Shown: one piece after another, positions 10,530-23,058 of the stretch
How positions within the stretch are numbered: position 1 is the stretch's first letter
Layout: each line of letters starts with the position of its first letter
DNA from: Margaritispora aquatica
Taxonomy: Eukaryota; Ascomycota; Leotiomycetes; Helotiales; Discinellaceae
Length of the DNA stretch: 64,000 bases
Reading direction: 5' to 3'
NCBI GenBank assembly: GCA_007644065.1
Contig: VJWN01000002.1
Span: 10,135-74,134 of the forward strand
Notes under the pieces: model-generated
What the model was told of the DNA's origin: nothing
The model's input: only the letters and a program-made list of their open reading frames with translations
Database searches by the model: none
Translations under genes and position numbers: made by a program

Positions 10530-11201
10530 TGTGAGGTAAGGGTAAGGTAAGGCAGGTTAAATGTTTGAAGATAAATGGATTGTAGGAAAAGAGATGTTGA
10601 TGGAAACAAGCCAACCTTTGTAGATGTGATTGAGGGAATTACCTGTATGCCTGTGCCTGTGCCTGTGCTGTATGGCTATGGCTATGGGTAAAATGGAATG
10701 GTAACTGATGTCAGAGGGCTGAGTCTTTTTGTCACGATTTACCAACTTGACTTCCAGGGTACTTACCACCTTCGAGATAAGTCTGTCAGCGAGCTCCCTT
10801 CTCTGTGCTTTGTGCTGCGCAGCGGGAACTAGTTAACCCGATCCGGGATCTCAGCCGAGAAACCGGACTAGTCTCGGATAAGCTAAAAGGGATGATTGCC
10901 GAGGTGATTGTAACTACAGCTAGCTACCTTGAGTTGCTTGTGCTAAGACAAACCGTTACTTTAGCACTGCTTCTTTGCGCACTACACAAATTGCTACTCT
11001 GATTGCGAAACGACAGGCATGCCCCAACGCAACACGACGATACTTTATTACCTCTCACCTCCTGACCCAACAACATAGCATCCTAGAGTTAGGACACTAC
11101 AATTGTACCACTGTACGTCGGAACAACATTGGTCCATACGGTATTTTCTGTACACCAGAATAATAGTCTCTAATCACCACAAGTATATCAGAGCTCACGC
11201 T
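10530..11201. other. Divergent promoter region
   Basis: Shared 5' DNA of the SPRY gene (minus) and the amidase gene (plus). It has short CTGTGCCTGTGC-type and ATGGCT repeats at about 10645-10690 and no gene that can be supported. Confidence 0.5.
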
Positions 11202-13111
11202 ATGGAGGATCCGAAACGGACACCTCCTCGGTTCTTTGGATATCCCAAAGCCGTCGAAGCACCTTCTATCCCCTTCACTAAATCCAATGATGCCAATCCA
11301 GTCCTTGGTGGAACTTTGCTCGTGATAGGTGCATGGCTGTATGTGTCCGAGGAGATCGAGCAATCGAGGTGAATATCAGCTCACTAGAATTAGTGTCGCG
11401 AAGCTTCAATTTGTCCAGGCATTTCTCTGGGCTAATGCTGGATTCGATGGCTTGCGGCAGCTCAAGTATCTTGAAGATTATTCCGAACGATGGGATGTAG
11501 GTGTTCAGCCCGTTCAATAAGTTCCCACTCTAACCCTTCCAGCCCACCGTCATCCCCCTTCCTGATTCTGGATCTAGAGCTTCAACACCAAAACTGGACT
11601 CCGAGTCCTTTCCTATACAGCCTCAAAACCTTCCAGGTCTTTACCACTCTAGCTCGGAATATCATGCACTGTTCCTCTCAGGACAGCTCACGCCCCTCGC
11701 TGTTGCAGAGTCATTGATACCTCTCATTCTGAGAGATGCGAACCCTAAATCTCACCACTCCACTGCCTTTATTGACAGTCATGTCGATGTAATTCTTGCA
11801 GCTGCTAAAGCATCCACTGCACGTTATAAGTCTGGAACACCTCTCGGTGTCCTAGATGGTGTGCCAACAGCGATCAAAGACGAAAGTGACGTTGTGGGTT
11901 ATCGAACCACTGAAGGGCGAAAGAAAAACGATGCAGCTTTCAAAATTGCTGAGAAATCGGCCTGGCCAGTTCAAAAGCTGGAAGAAGCAGGAATGATCAA
12001 CCTTGGCAAGCTCAACATGCACGAACTTGGCGCTGACACCTCGAACAACAATCCAAACTGGGGAACTCCTCTCAATCCACACAACTCACAGTACTATACA
12101 GGTGGCTCATCCGGTGGTTCAGCATATGTTGTTTCTTCCGGCCTTGCTGTTGTCGCCATGGGATCAGACGCAGGTGGTAGCATCAGAATTCCTGCTTCTT
12201 TCTGTGGTGTTTATGGCCTCAAACCGTCCCACGGACGTCTCGAAGACACAGCAAGCACAGTCACGGTGACCGGTCCTTTAGCATCCACAATGGCTGATCT
12301 TGAAGTCGCCTATCAAACTATCGCCATTCCTGATGCTTCTGATCCCACATGTTGCCTCTTTGCTTCTCCATCACCAGTACCAGCATCACGCCCAAAGGTA
12401 ATCGGCATCTACAAGGAGTGGTTTGAACGTGCATCTCCTTCCGTCCTGGAGGTCTGCAATAAAGCCGTTGCGTATTACAAAGACATCCTCGGCTACCAAA
12501 TTGTCGACATCACTCTTCCTTATTGCCCTGAGGGACAGCTTGCCCACGCAATGACGACTCTCTGTGAAATGGCAGTACGAGCACGTACCAATCCATCCAA
12601 ATCATCTAACTGGCTCAGCACCATCACCCCTGCTAATAAGATACTTCTCGCTGTTGGTGAGCAGACTCCTGGTCGCGATTATCACCTCGCCCAACAATTA
12701 CGCCAAATGCTCATGCAGCACCTCGCATTCCTCTATCAGAAATATCCAGGTCTCCTCATCGTCACTCCTACCACTCCAATGGCAGGTTGGCCTATTGCTT
12801 CACCGGCAGATCTCAAGCATGGAGTCACGGATGGAAACACTTCGATCAGAAATATGGAGTATGTCTGGCTTGCGAATTTCTGCGGGAATCCTGCAATTTC
12901 GTGCCCAGCTGGATATGTTGACCCTGCCAAAGGCACAGGCAAGATCCCGATTGGAATCATGGCCATGGGAGAATGGGGAAGTGAGGCTTCGCTCATTGAG
13001 TGGGGCAAGGAATGTGAAGTCTATATCAATGAAGTTTATCCTGGGGGAAGGGTGAAGCCGAGTAATTGGGAGGACTTGGTGGAAAATGCAAAGAAGCGTG
13101 TCTCTGCATAG
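11202..13111 (+). CDS. Amidase-signature hydrolase
   Basis: Three exons (11202-11338, 11388-11496 and 11543-13111) give 604 residues. Introns of 49 and 46 nt have canonical ends, and phase closes. A hydrophobic stretch (GGTLLVIGAWLISVAKLQF) near residues 35-55 could anchor the protein in a membrane. The amidase-signature triad is complete and correctly spaced: Lys about 194 (TAIKDES), cis-Ser about 271 (GGSSGGSA) and nucleophile Ser about 295 (GSDAGGSIR). The spacings of 77 and 24 residues match the family. These enzymes hydrolyse amide bonds; fungal members range from general amidases to fatty-acid-amide or Gat-like enzymes, and the substrate cannot be read from sequence. Its 3' end faces that of the acyl-CoA synthetase gene, about 150 bases away. 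Confidence 0.9.
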
Positions 13112-13264
13112 ACCAAATACCATCTGGCCTGGAGATGTTAAGTCGTAATATTAAAACTATTTATCCTTAGTCCCATATCGTTACAATTCCTGATAACTAG
13201 TAGGTTCGCAAACCCCAGCTTGAATAAAGACAAACACACGTACGCCGATTGAAACCATAAGATA

Positions 13265-15567
13265 TCACTTTCTCGCTCCATACACGTGTTTGATCTCTCC
13301 CTCATACTTCTCAAACAGTTTCCGCCTCATCAACTTATTCGTTGCGGTGACCAGCCCATTAACAGGTGTCCACTCCTCGTCTGCAAGCACAACACCAGCC
13401 AAAATCTCGATACTCGCAAATCCAGCTTTTCTTCCAATGGCCTGGAGCTGGCTTAACACCTCCTTCTGGAGAGTTGGGTTGTGAACCAGGTCTTCGAGGC
13501 CATGCCCTTCAACGCCAATTGACTTAGCCATCTTGAGCAGCGCCGGCTCAGCAGGAACGATCATGGCGATAGGGTGTGTTTCCGTGATGGAGGCGTAAAC
13601 GCAGATATTTGCCACAACGGGAGAGGAGCGATAGATTGATTCTAGCTTCATAGCTTGTCAGTTTATAAGCGAGCGCGGGGAGTGGTCAAAGCATACCTTC
13701 TCAAGGGCAATGTACTCGCCGTTCATCGTCTTCACCAGGTTCTTCTTTCGGTCAATGATCCTCAACAGTCCCTTCTCATCCCACTCCCCAATATCACCGG
13801 TCTTGAACCAGCCTCCCTCGCCTTCCCAGTCTTTCACTTTTCCTTCAACTGAGACTGCCTCATCCCAATAACCATCCATGACGCAGGCTCCCCGAATCCA
13901 CACCTCTCCTTGCTCTCTTCCGCCCGCACTTCCTGAAGTTAAATACCCCGCCTCGGCCCAGTCGACCAATTTGACCTCCACGCAGCCCTCTGGTGCACCA
14001 GCAGCATCAACTGTCCATGCATTGGGGTGGCAAATTACGCCCATCCCGCACGTCTCAGTCATGCCGTATGCGTTCAACACAGGGGCGATGGCCATGGATA
14101 AGAACATTTGAGTGTCTCGTGCGATAGGAGCGGCAGCTGTAACGCATACACGCAAGCGAGATCCGGTTGCTTCGCGTACTTTGCTAAATACTAAGGCGTC
14201 AAGGACCGAAGACCCTGGGAGGTTATGCTGCATGAGAAATCTACGCGAACGAGTCAATTCCCATCATAATACAATACCACAAGACGGAGACACTTACGAT
14301 TTAGCAGCTAGCGCACCCCAAAATACCTTCTTTGTCAATGCACTCCCACTCTCAACCTTAGCAACGACGCCCTTCCTTACGGTCTCCCATACAGCCGGCA
14401 CACCTACCAAGATCGTCGGCTGAAACTCCCTGATATCACCCTTAGAATTCTTCATACTGCCATCACTGAGCGTCCTAGGACTCCCATACCCAAGTTTAAC
14501 CCCAAAGAAAAACGCAATTTGTTCAATCACAAACTCGAAAATGTGGGCCAGAGGCAGGTAAGCGAGAACAGCGTCGTCTTGAGTGATGGATGGGCCGAGC
14601 TGAGTCTGTATTCCTGCCACGGCTGCAACAATATTGGCATGAGTGAGCTTGACACCTTTTGGTGTCCCAGTGCTACCGCTGGTGTACATCACACATGCTA
14701 CATCATTGGCTTGAGGCTCAACCACATCATGGGGATTTGTTTCCCCGAGAATTCGTAACTCGTCCCAACTTAAAACTTTGAAGTTAGGATGGTCTCGTGC
14801 TAGAATTTCAAGATCCTGTTTCGTGAGCTCATACTCGCCATTTGTATTGTACACGATTGTCTCGACGCTACTTGAAGCCTCGGGCGAGAGAGTAGAGAGG
14901 AAGATCTTGAGAAGCTGTGGCTCAAGGAAGATGAGCTTTGCTTTTGTAGCATGGAGAGAGTGAGAGAGGCCTTCGGCTCCGAGAGTATCGTATGCGGTGA
15001 CGACAGTCATAGATTGAGACATCGCTCCATGTGCCAAAGCAAGCCAATGTGCGCTATTTGAATCGCAAATCAGTCTCCTAGTTCTCGTATACGATAACAC
15101 GGGAGGCTTTACCTTGTACTTGCAAACAAATGCACCTTGTCTCCCATCTTCATCCCTAAACTCCGCAATGCACTACCCATCTCCTTTACAATAATCTCAT
15201 GCTCACCAAAGGTGAGGAAATTGTATGGGCCCATCTCATACATTGTCCACTTCTTCTTTACATCAACTGTCGTCCCATCGACGGTCTTCTTCACCACTTT
15301 TGTCTCCACATGTTTCTCAATTAGTTTTCTACTACCCACCGCTGGACTGTCTTTATAGATTGTAGCTGCTCTTTTGACAATATCGTAAACTGTGAATACG
15401 GGCGATTTTTCGGTAGAATGTGGGCTGGAGGGCTGGGCAACAAGTGAGGATGCTGAGAGAACGTTGCGTCTGGGTTTAGTTTCGCCGGGTACGGATGAGG
15501 AGTTGCAGACTTCGACTGTGAAGGGTGGAAGCATTGTCATGCGAGGTTCTGGGTTTTTGATAGACAT
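13265..15567 (-). CDS. Long-chain fatty acyl-CoA synthetase
   Basis: Four exons (15113-15567, 14298-15053, 13697-14240 and 13265-13645) give 711 residues. Introns of 59, 57 and 51 nt close in phase. The AMP-binding motif YTSGSTGTPKG, LAYLPLAHIFEF, AYGMTETCG, a WFKTGDIG motif and the DRKKNLVKTMNGEYIALEK region of long-chain synthetases are all present in order. The length is close to yeast Faa1/Faa4 (about 700). The enzyme activates fatty acids to acyl-CoA with ATP, feeding beta-oxidation and lipid synthesis. No clear peroxisomal C-terminal tripeptide is seen (the end is ARK). It is unlikely to be an NRPS or luciferase relative, because the linker motif is the FACS type. Confidence 0.93.
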
Positions 15568-16485
15568 CTTGGAAATACTGGCACCCTCGGTCGGGGTGAA
15601 AACGAGTCGGTAGCTCTGTTGGCAGTTGATTGTAACAAATAATCAGAACAACAAGTTTAAAGGGCTACGCTGTAGACTAAAAGTCTTTTATTAGGTAGGA
15701 AATAAGGGTAAATGACTGAAGTCAAGGTAACGATGAGAAAGTGTGAACAAAGGTCCTACACCGTACGATGGGAATGCCGTCACTTTTGATCCACCACCCC
15801 AGCAATAATTGCCGAGCAAACGTCTCGTCTGACATGCATTATCAAGCTGAATCTAATCATCCATCCCCAACAAAGGTCATTTTAGAGATGTTTTACATTT
15901 GATTCGTACGAAGACTCGAAGAACCATGACCACCGAGGTGTGGTGCAGGCTTTTCCGTGTTGAAACTTATACGACAAGCGAGGCTTACTTTCTCACCCGG
16001 GATCTCCGAATGTCCACCCAACTTATATCGGTGCTGATACTGGGGCCTTGAACGGAAGCCAAGAACACTGCTGGAGAAGGTTGATGATAAGATGGCATGA
16101 ATCGCGATGTTAAAGCCCCTCAAAAACTTCGACCCTGCGTATGCATGATAGTCCGCTCAATACAGCCTCGGCGATGAGGGCCATAAGAGGAAACTTTTCC
16201 GCCCTACCAAAATCCGGGGAAGGGGCTTGAGATCTAGTTCTGGCAAATGGAATCTCAAAACAATAGAAATGGCAAATATTGCAGTATACAATCGTGCATG
16301 GGGCTGGTTGTGCGGATAAAAGTCCGTAAGAGCCGAGAGTCCACTACGAGGAGTCTCAACAAGTGGAACGCAAGCGAGTTGGATACCAGGCCTCCATTTA
16401 AATGAAAACATCAAGAAACATGGCAAGGCAGACAGATTACTGACAAAGAAGTTGTGTCATCATTTCTCATGTGCTGCCATCTAAT
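15568..16485. other. Intergenic, no gene seen
   Basis: Promoter side of the acyl-CoA synthetase and 3' side of the D-lactate dehydrogenase. Two small minus-strand frames near 15.9-16.4 kb have no recognisable features. Nothing else is supported. Confidence 0.5.
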
Positions 16486-18466
16486 TTACCACTTTTCTAC
16501 TTCCCCAGCTTTCGGCTTTTCTACTCTAACCACTTTGTCGCAATTCAGTAGACATAGAGGATCGAAGGCCAATTTGAGCTGCAGCAGTTAGTAAAGTATT
16601 GGTTTCGTGCAATTGTATACACATACCTTGCGCATAGCATCCACCGTTGTCTCGCCCAACTCGTGATTCAGGTAATCTCTTTTGACTAGACCCACACCAT
16701 GCTCACCCGTGACTGTACCCTCCATCTCTATGGCTCTCTTCACCATGCGGTGTACCAGCTCCTCTGCCTTCTTTCTCTGTGTATCATTGTACAATAAGAT
16801 AGCTTTGATGGTCAATAATTATCCTTAATGCAGAAGCAGATGTGGGGACTTACTATGGAAATTTCCGTCACCAACATGACCCACGATGGCACATAGCATA
16901 CCAGAACTGCTCATATCATGTTTTGTCTCTTCAATGATATCTGGTAGTCTCGAGATCGGTACTGCGACGTCACCAGTCCATACATGATCGGTTTCATTTT
17001 CTCGCATGGCCATCACACTCCATAGGGCCTGTTTCCTTGCCGACCATAAATCGGCCTGCTCCTCTGCATTCTTCGCAAACTCAAAAGTCTTGCTGCCGGT
17101 ACTCTTCGCCATCTTCTGGACAATGCCGATCTGCTCCTTGACAGCTACGGGTGTCCCTGCAAACTTGAAGAACAGTGTCGGTGCCTCTGTCCAGTTCTTG
17201 GCAGTCATTCCGGAGGCATTGATACACCTCATCTGCACGTCATCAAGAATCTCAATGGCTGCTATGGGCACACCCTCACTCACGACCTTAGCAACACAGT
17301 CCGCTGCCTGTCGAATGCTACCAAAGCTGGAAACAGCTACGGAAGTTGTGTTTGGCTTTGATGTAAGCTTCAATGTCGCCTCCGTGACCAGACCAAGGGT
17401 ACCTTCGCTGCCAATGAACATCTTAGTCAAATCATAACCAGCAGAACTTTTCCGAGGCCTCTGTCTTGTCTTAATAATTGTCCCATCTGCCATGACCACA
17501 GTCAAACTCAGCACCCATTCTCTCATCGTACCGTAACGGTACGCGTTTGTCCCACTACAGCCAGTTCCCACCATGCCTCCAATCATAGCTCCTGGTCCTG
17601 GGTCAGGAGGGAAGAAAAGGTTGACTTCTGCGAGTTCCTCGTTCAGGGCCTCCCACCCGACAGCAGGCTGAACCACCACATCCATATCTTCTTTGTGCAA
17701 ATGCAGAATCTTGTCCATTCGTCCAAAATCAATGCAGATGCCACCTCGAGTAGGCGCAAAATGTCCCTCCAAGCTAGTTCCACCACTGTATCCCGTAACC
17801 GGTATGCGCCTGCTGTGGCAGATCTTCATAATGGCACTAACCTCCTCTGTCGACGATGGGTAAACAATGAGAAATGATCTCTGATTTTTGGGTACAATAT
17901 GGGTGCTCCATTCGCTACCAGCATGTGCGTTGATATCCGCTTCTACCGTGGACACAAACTCCTTGCCCACCACCTCAACAAAGTCTGCCCAAGCTGCTTC
18001 CATATTCGAGCCAGATACATCGTGTTTCGGGGGCGTTGTGGCTCCAAGAGGCAGCGTAGAGAAATTAGACAGCCTAGGTTGAGATCTGCTTCCAAAGTAA
18101 TATCCACCAAGAGATGCGGCAATGATGACTACTGCGTGTGAGTTTCTGTTCGTATGCGTGTTTCTCGGATCACATACCAAATGTGACATACATATTCCGT
18201 GGTCCACTGCCTTCATCTCTGCTTCTCGAAAACCGTTCCTGTTCGATTCGCTCCTTGGCCAGTCGAGTGGCAGTACTTTCATACAGTTGGCCCTTAAAAC
18301 TCTTTCCACTCAAACCTCCAATGTTAGGCTCCAGGGGACCTTTCTTGTCCGATTCACATCGTATCTGTCTGCTGGCACCAGAGCGCAAAGTGGTCGTTCG
18401 GAGACATGGAGCTCCTTTAAGCTGTGCTAAAAGAGCTCTTGACGGAGCGCGTCGTTGAAAAAACAT
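16486..18466 (-). CDS. DLD1: D-lactate dehydrogenase (cytochrome), mitochondrial FAD enzyme
   Basis: Four exons (18178-18466, 16854-18131, 16627-16802 and 16486-16578) give 611 residues. Introns of 46, 51 and 48 nt close in phase. The N-terminus is rich in Arg/Ser/Ala without acids (a mitochondrial presequence) and is followed by a membrane segment VVIIAASLGGYYFG near residue 100, as in inner-membrane Dld1. The FAD-binding (PCMH) domain shows PVTGYSGGTSLEGH, PDPGPGAMIGGMVGTGCSG and GSEGTLGLVTEATL. The C-terminal oxidase domain has GHVGDGNFH and GTVTGEHGVGLVKR. It oxidises D-lactate to pyruvate, passing electrons to cytochrome c in the intermembrane space. A glycolate oxidase subunit is the main alternative, but the N-terminal anchor favours Dld1. 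Confidence 0.93.
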
Positions 18467-18934
18467 TGCGCTGAGACCTAAGAAAAATCCAAATAGTATT
18501 ACAAGAGAGGCAAATCAGAAAAAGAATTGAATCGAGTCAATCGCGGATTTAAGATGTTGACTTGGAACTTTGTCCTTGGATGTCGATGCTTCACGGGCCG
18601 AGAGCTTTCCCCACACTTCACGGCACGCCATTTTAGAATGCAGCTGGTCATACATGAGGCTCCACAGAAAACCATCTTATATTTATGTGTAGTATGTACA
18701 GTTTAGAATCAATAGCATTTTGATTTTGATAGAAATATCATGTTTGTCAATTCTAAAGTATCGTCGAGCAAGGCACGAAACAGCAAATGAACTCCATATA
18801 AACACCTACACCCCTAAGCCCAACCCAGCAACTCCTACCAGCACATGAAAGCTATTGATGTAGTTGAACCTCACCTACCTGAACGCCTGAGGCAGTCTAC
18901 AATAATGCTGCATCTCGCCCCATCAAATTAGCAC
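18467..18934. other. Intergenic spacer
   Basis: 5' DNA of the D-lactate dehydrogenase gene and 3' end of the Clr5-domain gene (both minus strand). No gene seen. Confidence 0.5.
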
Positions 18935-21089
18935 CTAAGCACCTTTTCCCCATGCAGCAACAAGCTGAACCACAAAAGTGGCCTTGCTGCCATCGATAGC
19001 GGCAAAGTATGCCGCTAACTCTTCGTCTGTATCGATTGGTAGTTTTATCTCGTGTCCATTTTGCTGCTTAATCACTCCCTCAAGCCGCGTTGCGAAAACC
19101 CCTGGAAATTTCGCTGTCGCACTCTGTCGTAACTCATCTACTGACACAGAGTCCAGAGTGCTTACCCAAAGCGTAGGTCCGGGTGAGATTTCTGATCCGC
19201 TGTGAAGACGGAAATAGACAGCGAAGGAGGATGGGGAAGGTGCAAAAGGCATATGCATAGATTGAGATGTATATTGCTGTTCATAAGACTGAGCATCCGA
19301 GAACTGGTTGTGCATGCTCCTCCCCATAATGGATGGATCATTAGCGGCAACCAGAAGAGAAGGGTCAATTTGCAGATCATTATGATCTAGCATCATTTGG
19401 TTGTGTGGTTGGATTTGAGTTGGTGCTTGTCTAGCTTGAGCTTGAGACTGCGGACGGCTAGAAGATTGTGCTCGGGATTGGGGTGGTGGACGGTGAGGCT
19501 CAAGGCCAGCATGTAGATTACTTTCTGCTTGAGCGAGGGCAGCAGCTTGAATCAAAGCTTCGTCAGGACCATGTTGATAGGCATTCCCTTGTGGTGACGT
19601 ATCAAAAGAGTTCATGTCGTGTTCAACTGCCGTGAACTTGGAGTCGAATTTCTTCTTTCTAGTAGGATCACGCTTTGTCTGGTCATCACGAAGTCTCTTC
19701 ATCACATCTCGACATAGAACCTCCATAGCCTTGACCTTCTCCTTGTGTTGAGGATCTTGGTCTCCAGGGGCAAGGATGCTTTGAAGAAGTTCAGAGCCAT
19801 TAATCCACTGTGACTTCAATTCCTTCCAGTGATCTTCCCCTGCCTCAAGCTTGCTGGTAAAGTGATCTGCCTTCAACACCTGATAGAAGGCATTGCGTAG
19901 CTGGCGAGATTCTTCAGGATTTACACCAAGAGCATTTTTAGCTTCGGCAATCGTCATGCGACGTTCCAGAGTTCGCATCCGTTTCGTCACATCACTGCAA
20001 ATGACATCAAGTGACAATTTCTTGCTCTCGAGATCTGTTTCATTGCCCCAAAATACATTTTGTAGATGAGGACTTTCTTGAATCAATCGATCCTTGGCAG
20101 CTTCCCATTTCTCTGGTCCGGCAATTGTCTTCTTGATGATGTTTCCATCCTCGCAGATTCGTTGGAATCGTGCCCGAATATCTCGATATAGACGGCTGTC
20201 AAGGCATAGAAAAGCCTTGCTTTCATCAATGGTAGTTTCAGATGGAAATCGAGGCGGTCCTGGGGGATCAGCCGGCAGACCAGCCCAGCCACGAGTTCGA
20301 CGACGTCGTTTTCGAGTTTGCCATCGTTCTGCAGATTCAGCCTGAAGCTTACTGAGTCGTTCTTGTCTCTTTCGCATAACTTCAGGGCTTAATGGTGGTG
20401 AATCAGCTCTGTTGGAACGAACAGGAGGTTGCTCGATAAGCGCGTCCATAGCCTCCTCCTCTTCAATATCTGCATCTTGTGATTGTCCATTGGGATATAA
20501 TGCTTCCTGGAGCTGATAGAGAAGGACGTCTTGATCTGATTCACGCTTCTTTGTCTTCATCCCATTTGGAACTCGGAGGAGCCATCGGTTCTTTGCTCTA
20601 ACTCGCATGAGTTCTCTCTCCTTGATATCGAAACCTTCATCGTTAAGGGCCTTTAGCATATCCCGTTGAGAAGTATTGCAGTCCCAGAGCTCTTTGACGC
20701 GTTGGACAAGGGCGGCATTCTTGTGTGCAGGATTCTGCTTGGAGGGAAAGTCCCATCGTTTGAACTGGGTCTGAAATGCACGTTTGCTGTTGGTGTTAGT
20801 ACGGACGTCGAGGGAGAACAATGCGGTATGGGGTGTGCGAGGGGTAGGTATGAATGGATGGAAGTATGGAAGTATGGATGTATGGATGTATGGATGTATG
20901 GATGTCCTCTCCAGTTCTGCGAGTCTAGTACTAGTATTGTACGGCAAGGGATCTCGGACTGCATTTCACGTACCTGGGAGCGAAGTTATATTCAGTTTTC
21001 ATGAAATCCATGATGTCTTCCAAGGATTTCTTCTCTTCGATATACATTCGATAGCATGTTTCTTCCTTATTTTCCCAATCATAAACCAT
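18935..21089 (-). CDS. Clr5-domain protein, likely transcription regulator
   Basis: Two exons (20974-21089 and 18935-20786) give 655 residues. The first exon begins MVYDWENKEE and supplies the N-terminal half of a Clr5 domain (pfam14420): the helix EETCYRMYIEEKKSLEDIMDF, then EYNFAPS spliced to KRAFQTQFKRWDFPSK. The join is GTACGTG...CTAACACCAACAG and phase closes. Without it the domain is cut in half. Residues about 250-430 contain two related helical modules of about 90 residues, each ending ICSDVTKRMR or LCRDVMKRLRD, which looks like an internal duplication. Then come a basic RKKKFD segment, a Gln/Pro-rich stretch and a conserved C-terminal block with ISPGPTLWVSTLDSVSVDELRQ. Clr5 is a fungal regulator family; this gene's target is unknown. 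Nuclear location is inferred from the basic patches. Confidence 0.85.
20843..20903. repeat. ATGGATGT octamer minisatellite inside Clr5-gene intron
   Basis: Near-perfect tandem copies of TATGGATG (four to five units), preceded by related TATGGAAG units, lie within the 187-nt intron 20787-20973. They expand what would otherwise be a normal 60-nt class intron. Confidence 0.8.
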
Positions 21090-21888
21090 CTTGAACTATT
21101 ATGCGCTCTCCGGCGACTTTCCGATGCTGGTTATCGATGGGGTGCTTTGATATTGTACGGCTGCTGTACGGGGAGGCGACTTGGTGTTGATGGTTCGTCA
21201 AGGTGCCCAGAGCTGCGTTGGTGATGTTGCAGGCTCCTGTATTCAATCTTGACTGGCACTTCTGGTATGCGGGTGAGGCGGGCTGCCCATCAAATCTGGT
21301 TTGATCTGAGTGAGGGTTGCACTTGGCCTGATTTGGAATGTGGCTTACTAATCTTACTTAGCGTCATTCATCCGCCACAATCACAGGGTAGGTATTATCC
21401 GCCACCTAATGAGCAAGCCACAAGATGGAAGTAAAAAGTGAAAGTGCAAAGACATTTTCACACTTTCAATTTGATAAGGTAAAGGGAAGGTATGGTTATC
21501 TGACCACGTGAAGACCTAAGGTGACAAAAAGATTACTACTTGCAATTATTACCTAGGTCCCTTACCTAGGTATGCGAATATATATCTCTTTGCACGCATT
21601 CTCTTGAGACCTGCCCAATACTCAATCCGATAGGCTAAAGTCAACGTTACTTTATAAACTTTGGCCAACATAAAGTGCTATATGCTTGGCAGCCACTTCC
21701 AAGTTCTGTCCATCCTGCCATCTCACCTAGAACTGACCTCACTCAGACATACTCGCTTTCTTTTGATTCCCTTTATTAAGTGAGAGCGGAAATATTGCAT
21801 CGTATGATTTTTTGGCCTCTTCCCACTCAATCCTTCATACATACATACTTTAATTACCCTTCAAACTCACATAAATCCATCCTTCTCC
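21090..21888. other. Divergent promoter region (Clr5 gene / GH64 gene)
   Basis: Shared upstream DNA. It has TATATATCT at about 21580 and CTTTATAAAC near 21650, upstream of the GH64 start, and CCTAGGT palindromes at about 21550-21570. No coding signal was seen. Confidence 0.5.
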
Positions 21889-23058
21889 ATGACTATCGGC
21901 AGTCGTGTCCGTTCCTTGCTCAATCACTCCAATCCCACGACGACAGCTACCACATCTACCACATCTACCATGGTTACTATGGACATCCAGTTGGAGAACA
22001 AAACAGATTCAGCCGACACATATGCTTTTATCACTGGTCAAGCCCTCGATAACGGCAATAAAGTCTGTTTCATTCAAGCTGATGGGAAGACTCCATACTT
22101 TCCGGAAAACCCCCCAAAGATTGGAAGCCCAATCCTCGCCAACTGTGCAATCAAAATTCCAGCTCATTCCACCACCACTGTTACAATACCTCACCTAGCG
22201 GGAGGTAGAATTTGGTTCTCAATAGGAGCGCCTTTGGTCTTTCTCCTGAACCCAGGTCCTGCCATTGTGGAGCCATCAGTCAGCAATCCAACAGACCCAA
22301 GTATCAATATCTCATGGGGCTTTTGCGAGTTCACTTTCTCTAATGGTTCGATATACGCCAACATCAGCTATGTAGACTTTGTCAGTTTGCCAATCGCCAT
22401 GACGCTGACACCCATGGATGGGAATGATCAGATTGTTCAAGGACTGAAACCTACTGGTCTCGCCGAGATTTGTGATGGTTTGAACGCTCTAGGAGGTGAC
22501 TGGGCGAAGCTCATTTTTATGGCCAATGGAAAGGCATTGCGAGTCCTAAGCCCAAACAACGCCATCGTCATGAACGGAGGAAATTTATTCAAGGGTTATT
22601 TTGATAGTTACGTTAATGAGGTATACGAAAAGTATACCAAAACGCCAATCCAAGTCGATACTCACGCACAATGGGGTAAAGTTGAAGCCAAATGCAAGCA
22701 CGATGCCCTCAACTTTCCCGGTATTGGATCATTTCCCAAACCATCGACAGCAGATATCTTCTCCTGCAGCACTGGTCCATTCGCAAATAATGCTGGTGCA
22801 CTGGGTCCTCTAACAGCTCGGATCAGCGCGGGTTTTAATCGATCTACTCTTTTGACGAATGTTGTACATCCTCAAGATGCAAAAGTGTGTGATTATTACA
22901 CTCACCCTATCACAAATCACTACGCACGACTTGTTCATTTGGCCAATATTGATGGCCGAGGTTATGCATTCCCGTACGATGATGTTCCAGGAGCCGGTGT
23001 CGATCAGTCTGGCTTTGTGAATGGAGGACCGGAGGCATTTCATGTCTCTTTGGGATGA
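21889..23058 (+). CDS. GH64 beta-1,3-glucanase, apparently not secreted
   Basis: A single exon of 389 residues. The GH64 core is clear: RIWFSIGAPLVFLLNPGPAIVEPS, a WGFCEFTF motif, FANISYVDFVS-like ISYVDFVSLPIAMTL, a GDWAKLIF region and a C-terminal NHYARLVH block. GH64 enzymes cleave beta-1,3-glucan (laminaripentaose-producing in bacteria) and share the thaumatin-like fold. The N-terminus is a Thr/Ser-rich stretch (about 28 residues), not a signal peptide. A second in-frame ATG, at 21970, could be the real start. In fungi such intracellular members may act in spore or wall remodelling (inference). Confidence 0.88.
   Translation: MTIGSRVRSLLNHSNPTTTATTSTTSTMVTMDIQLENKTDSADTYAFITGQALDNGNKVCFIQADGKTPYFPENPPKIGSPILANCAIKIPAHSTTTVTIPHLAGGRIWFSIGAPLVFLLNPGPAIVEPSVSNPTDPSINISWGFCEFTFSNGSIYANISYVDFVSLPIAMTLTPMDGNDQIVQGLKPTGLAEICDGLNALGGDWAKLIFMANGKALRVLSPNNAIVMNGGNLFKGYFDSYVNEVYEKYTKTPIQVDTHAQWGKVEAKCKHDALNFPGIGSFPKPSTADIFSCSTGPFANNAGALGPLTARISAGFNRSTLLTNVVHPQDAKVCDYYTHPITNHYARLVHLANIDGRGYAFPYDDVPGAGVDQSGFVNGGPEAFHVSLG

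Noticed and set aside
20787..20947. Translation of the octamer repeat as the N-terminus of the Clr5 protein
   Set aside because: The frame is open, but the upstream exon at 20974-21089 supplies the missing half of the Clr5 domain with proper splice signals, so the repeat is intronic.
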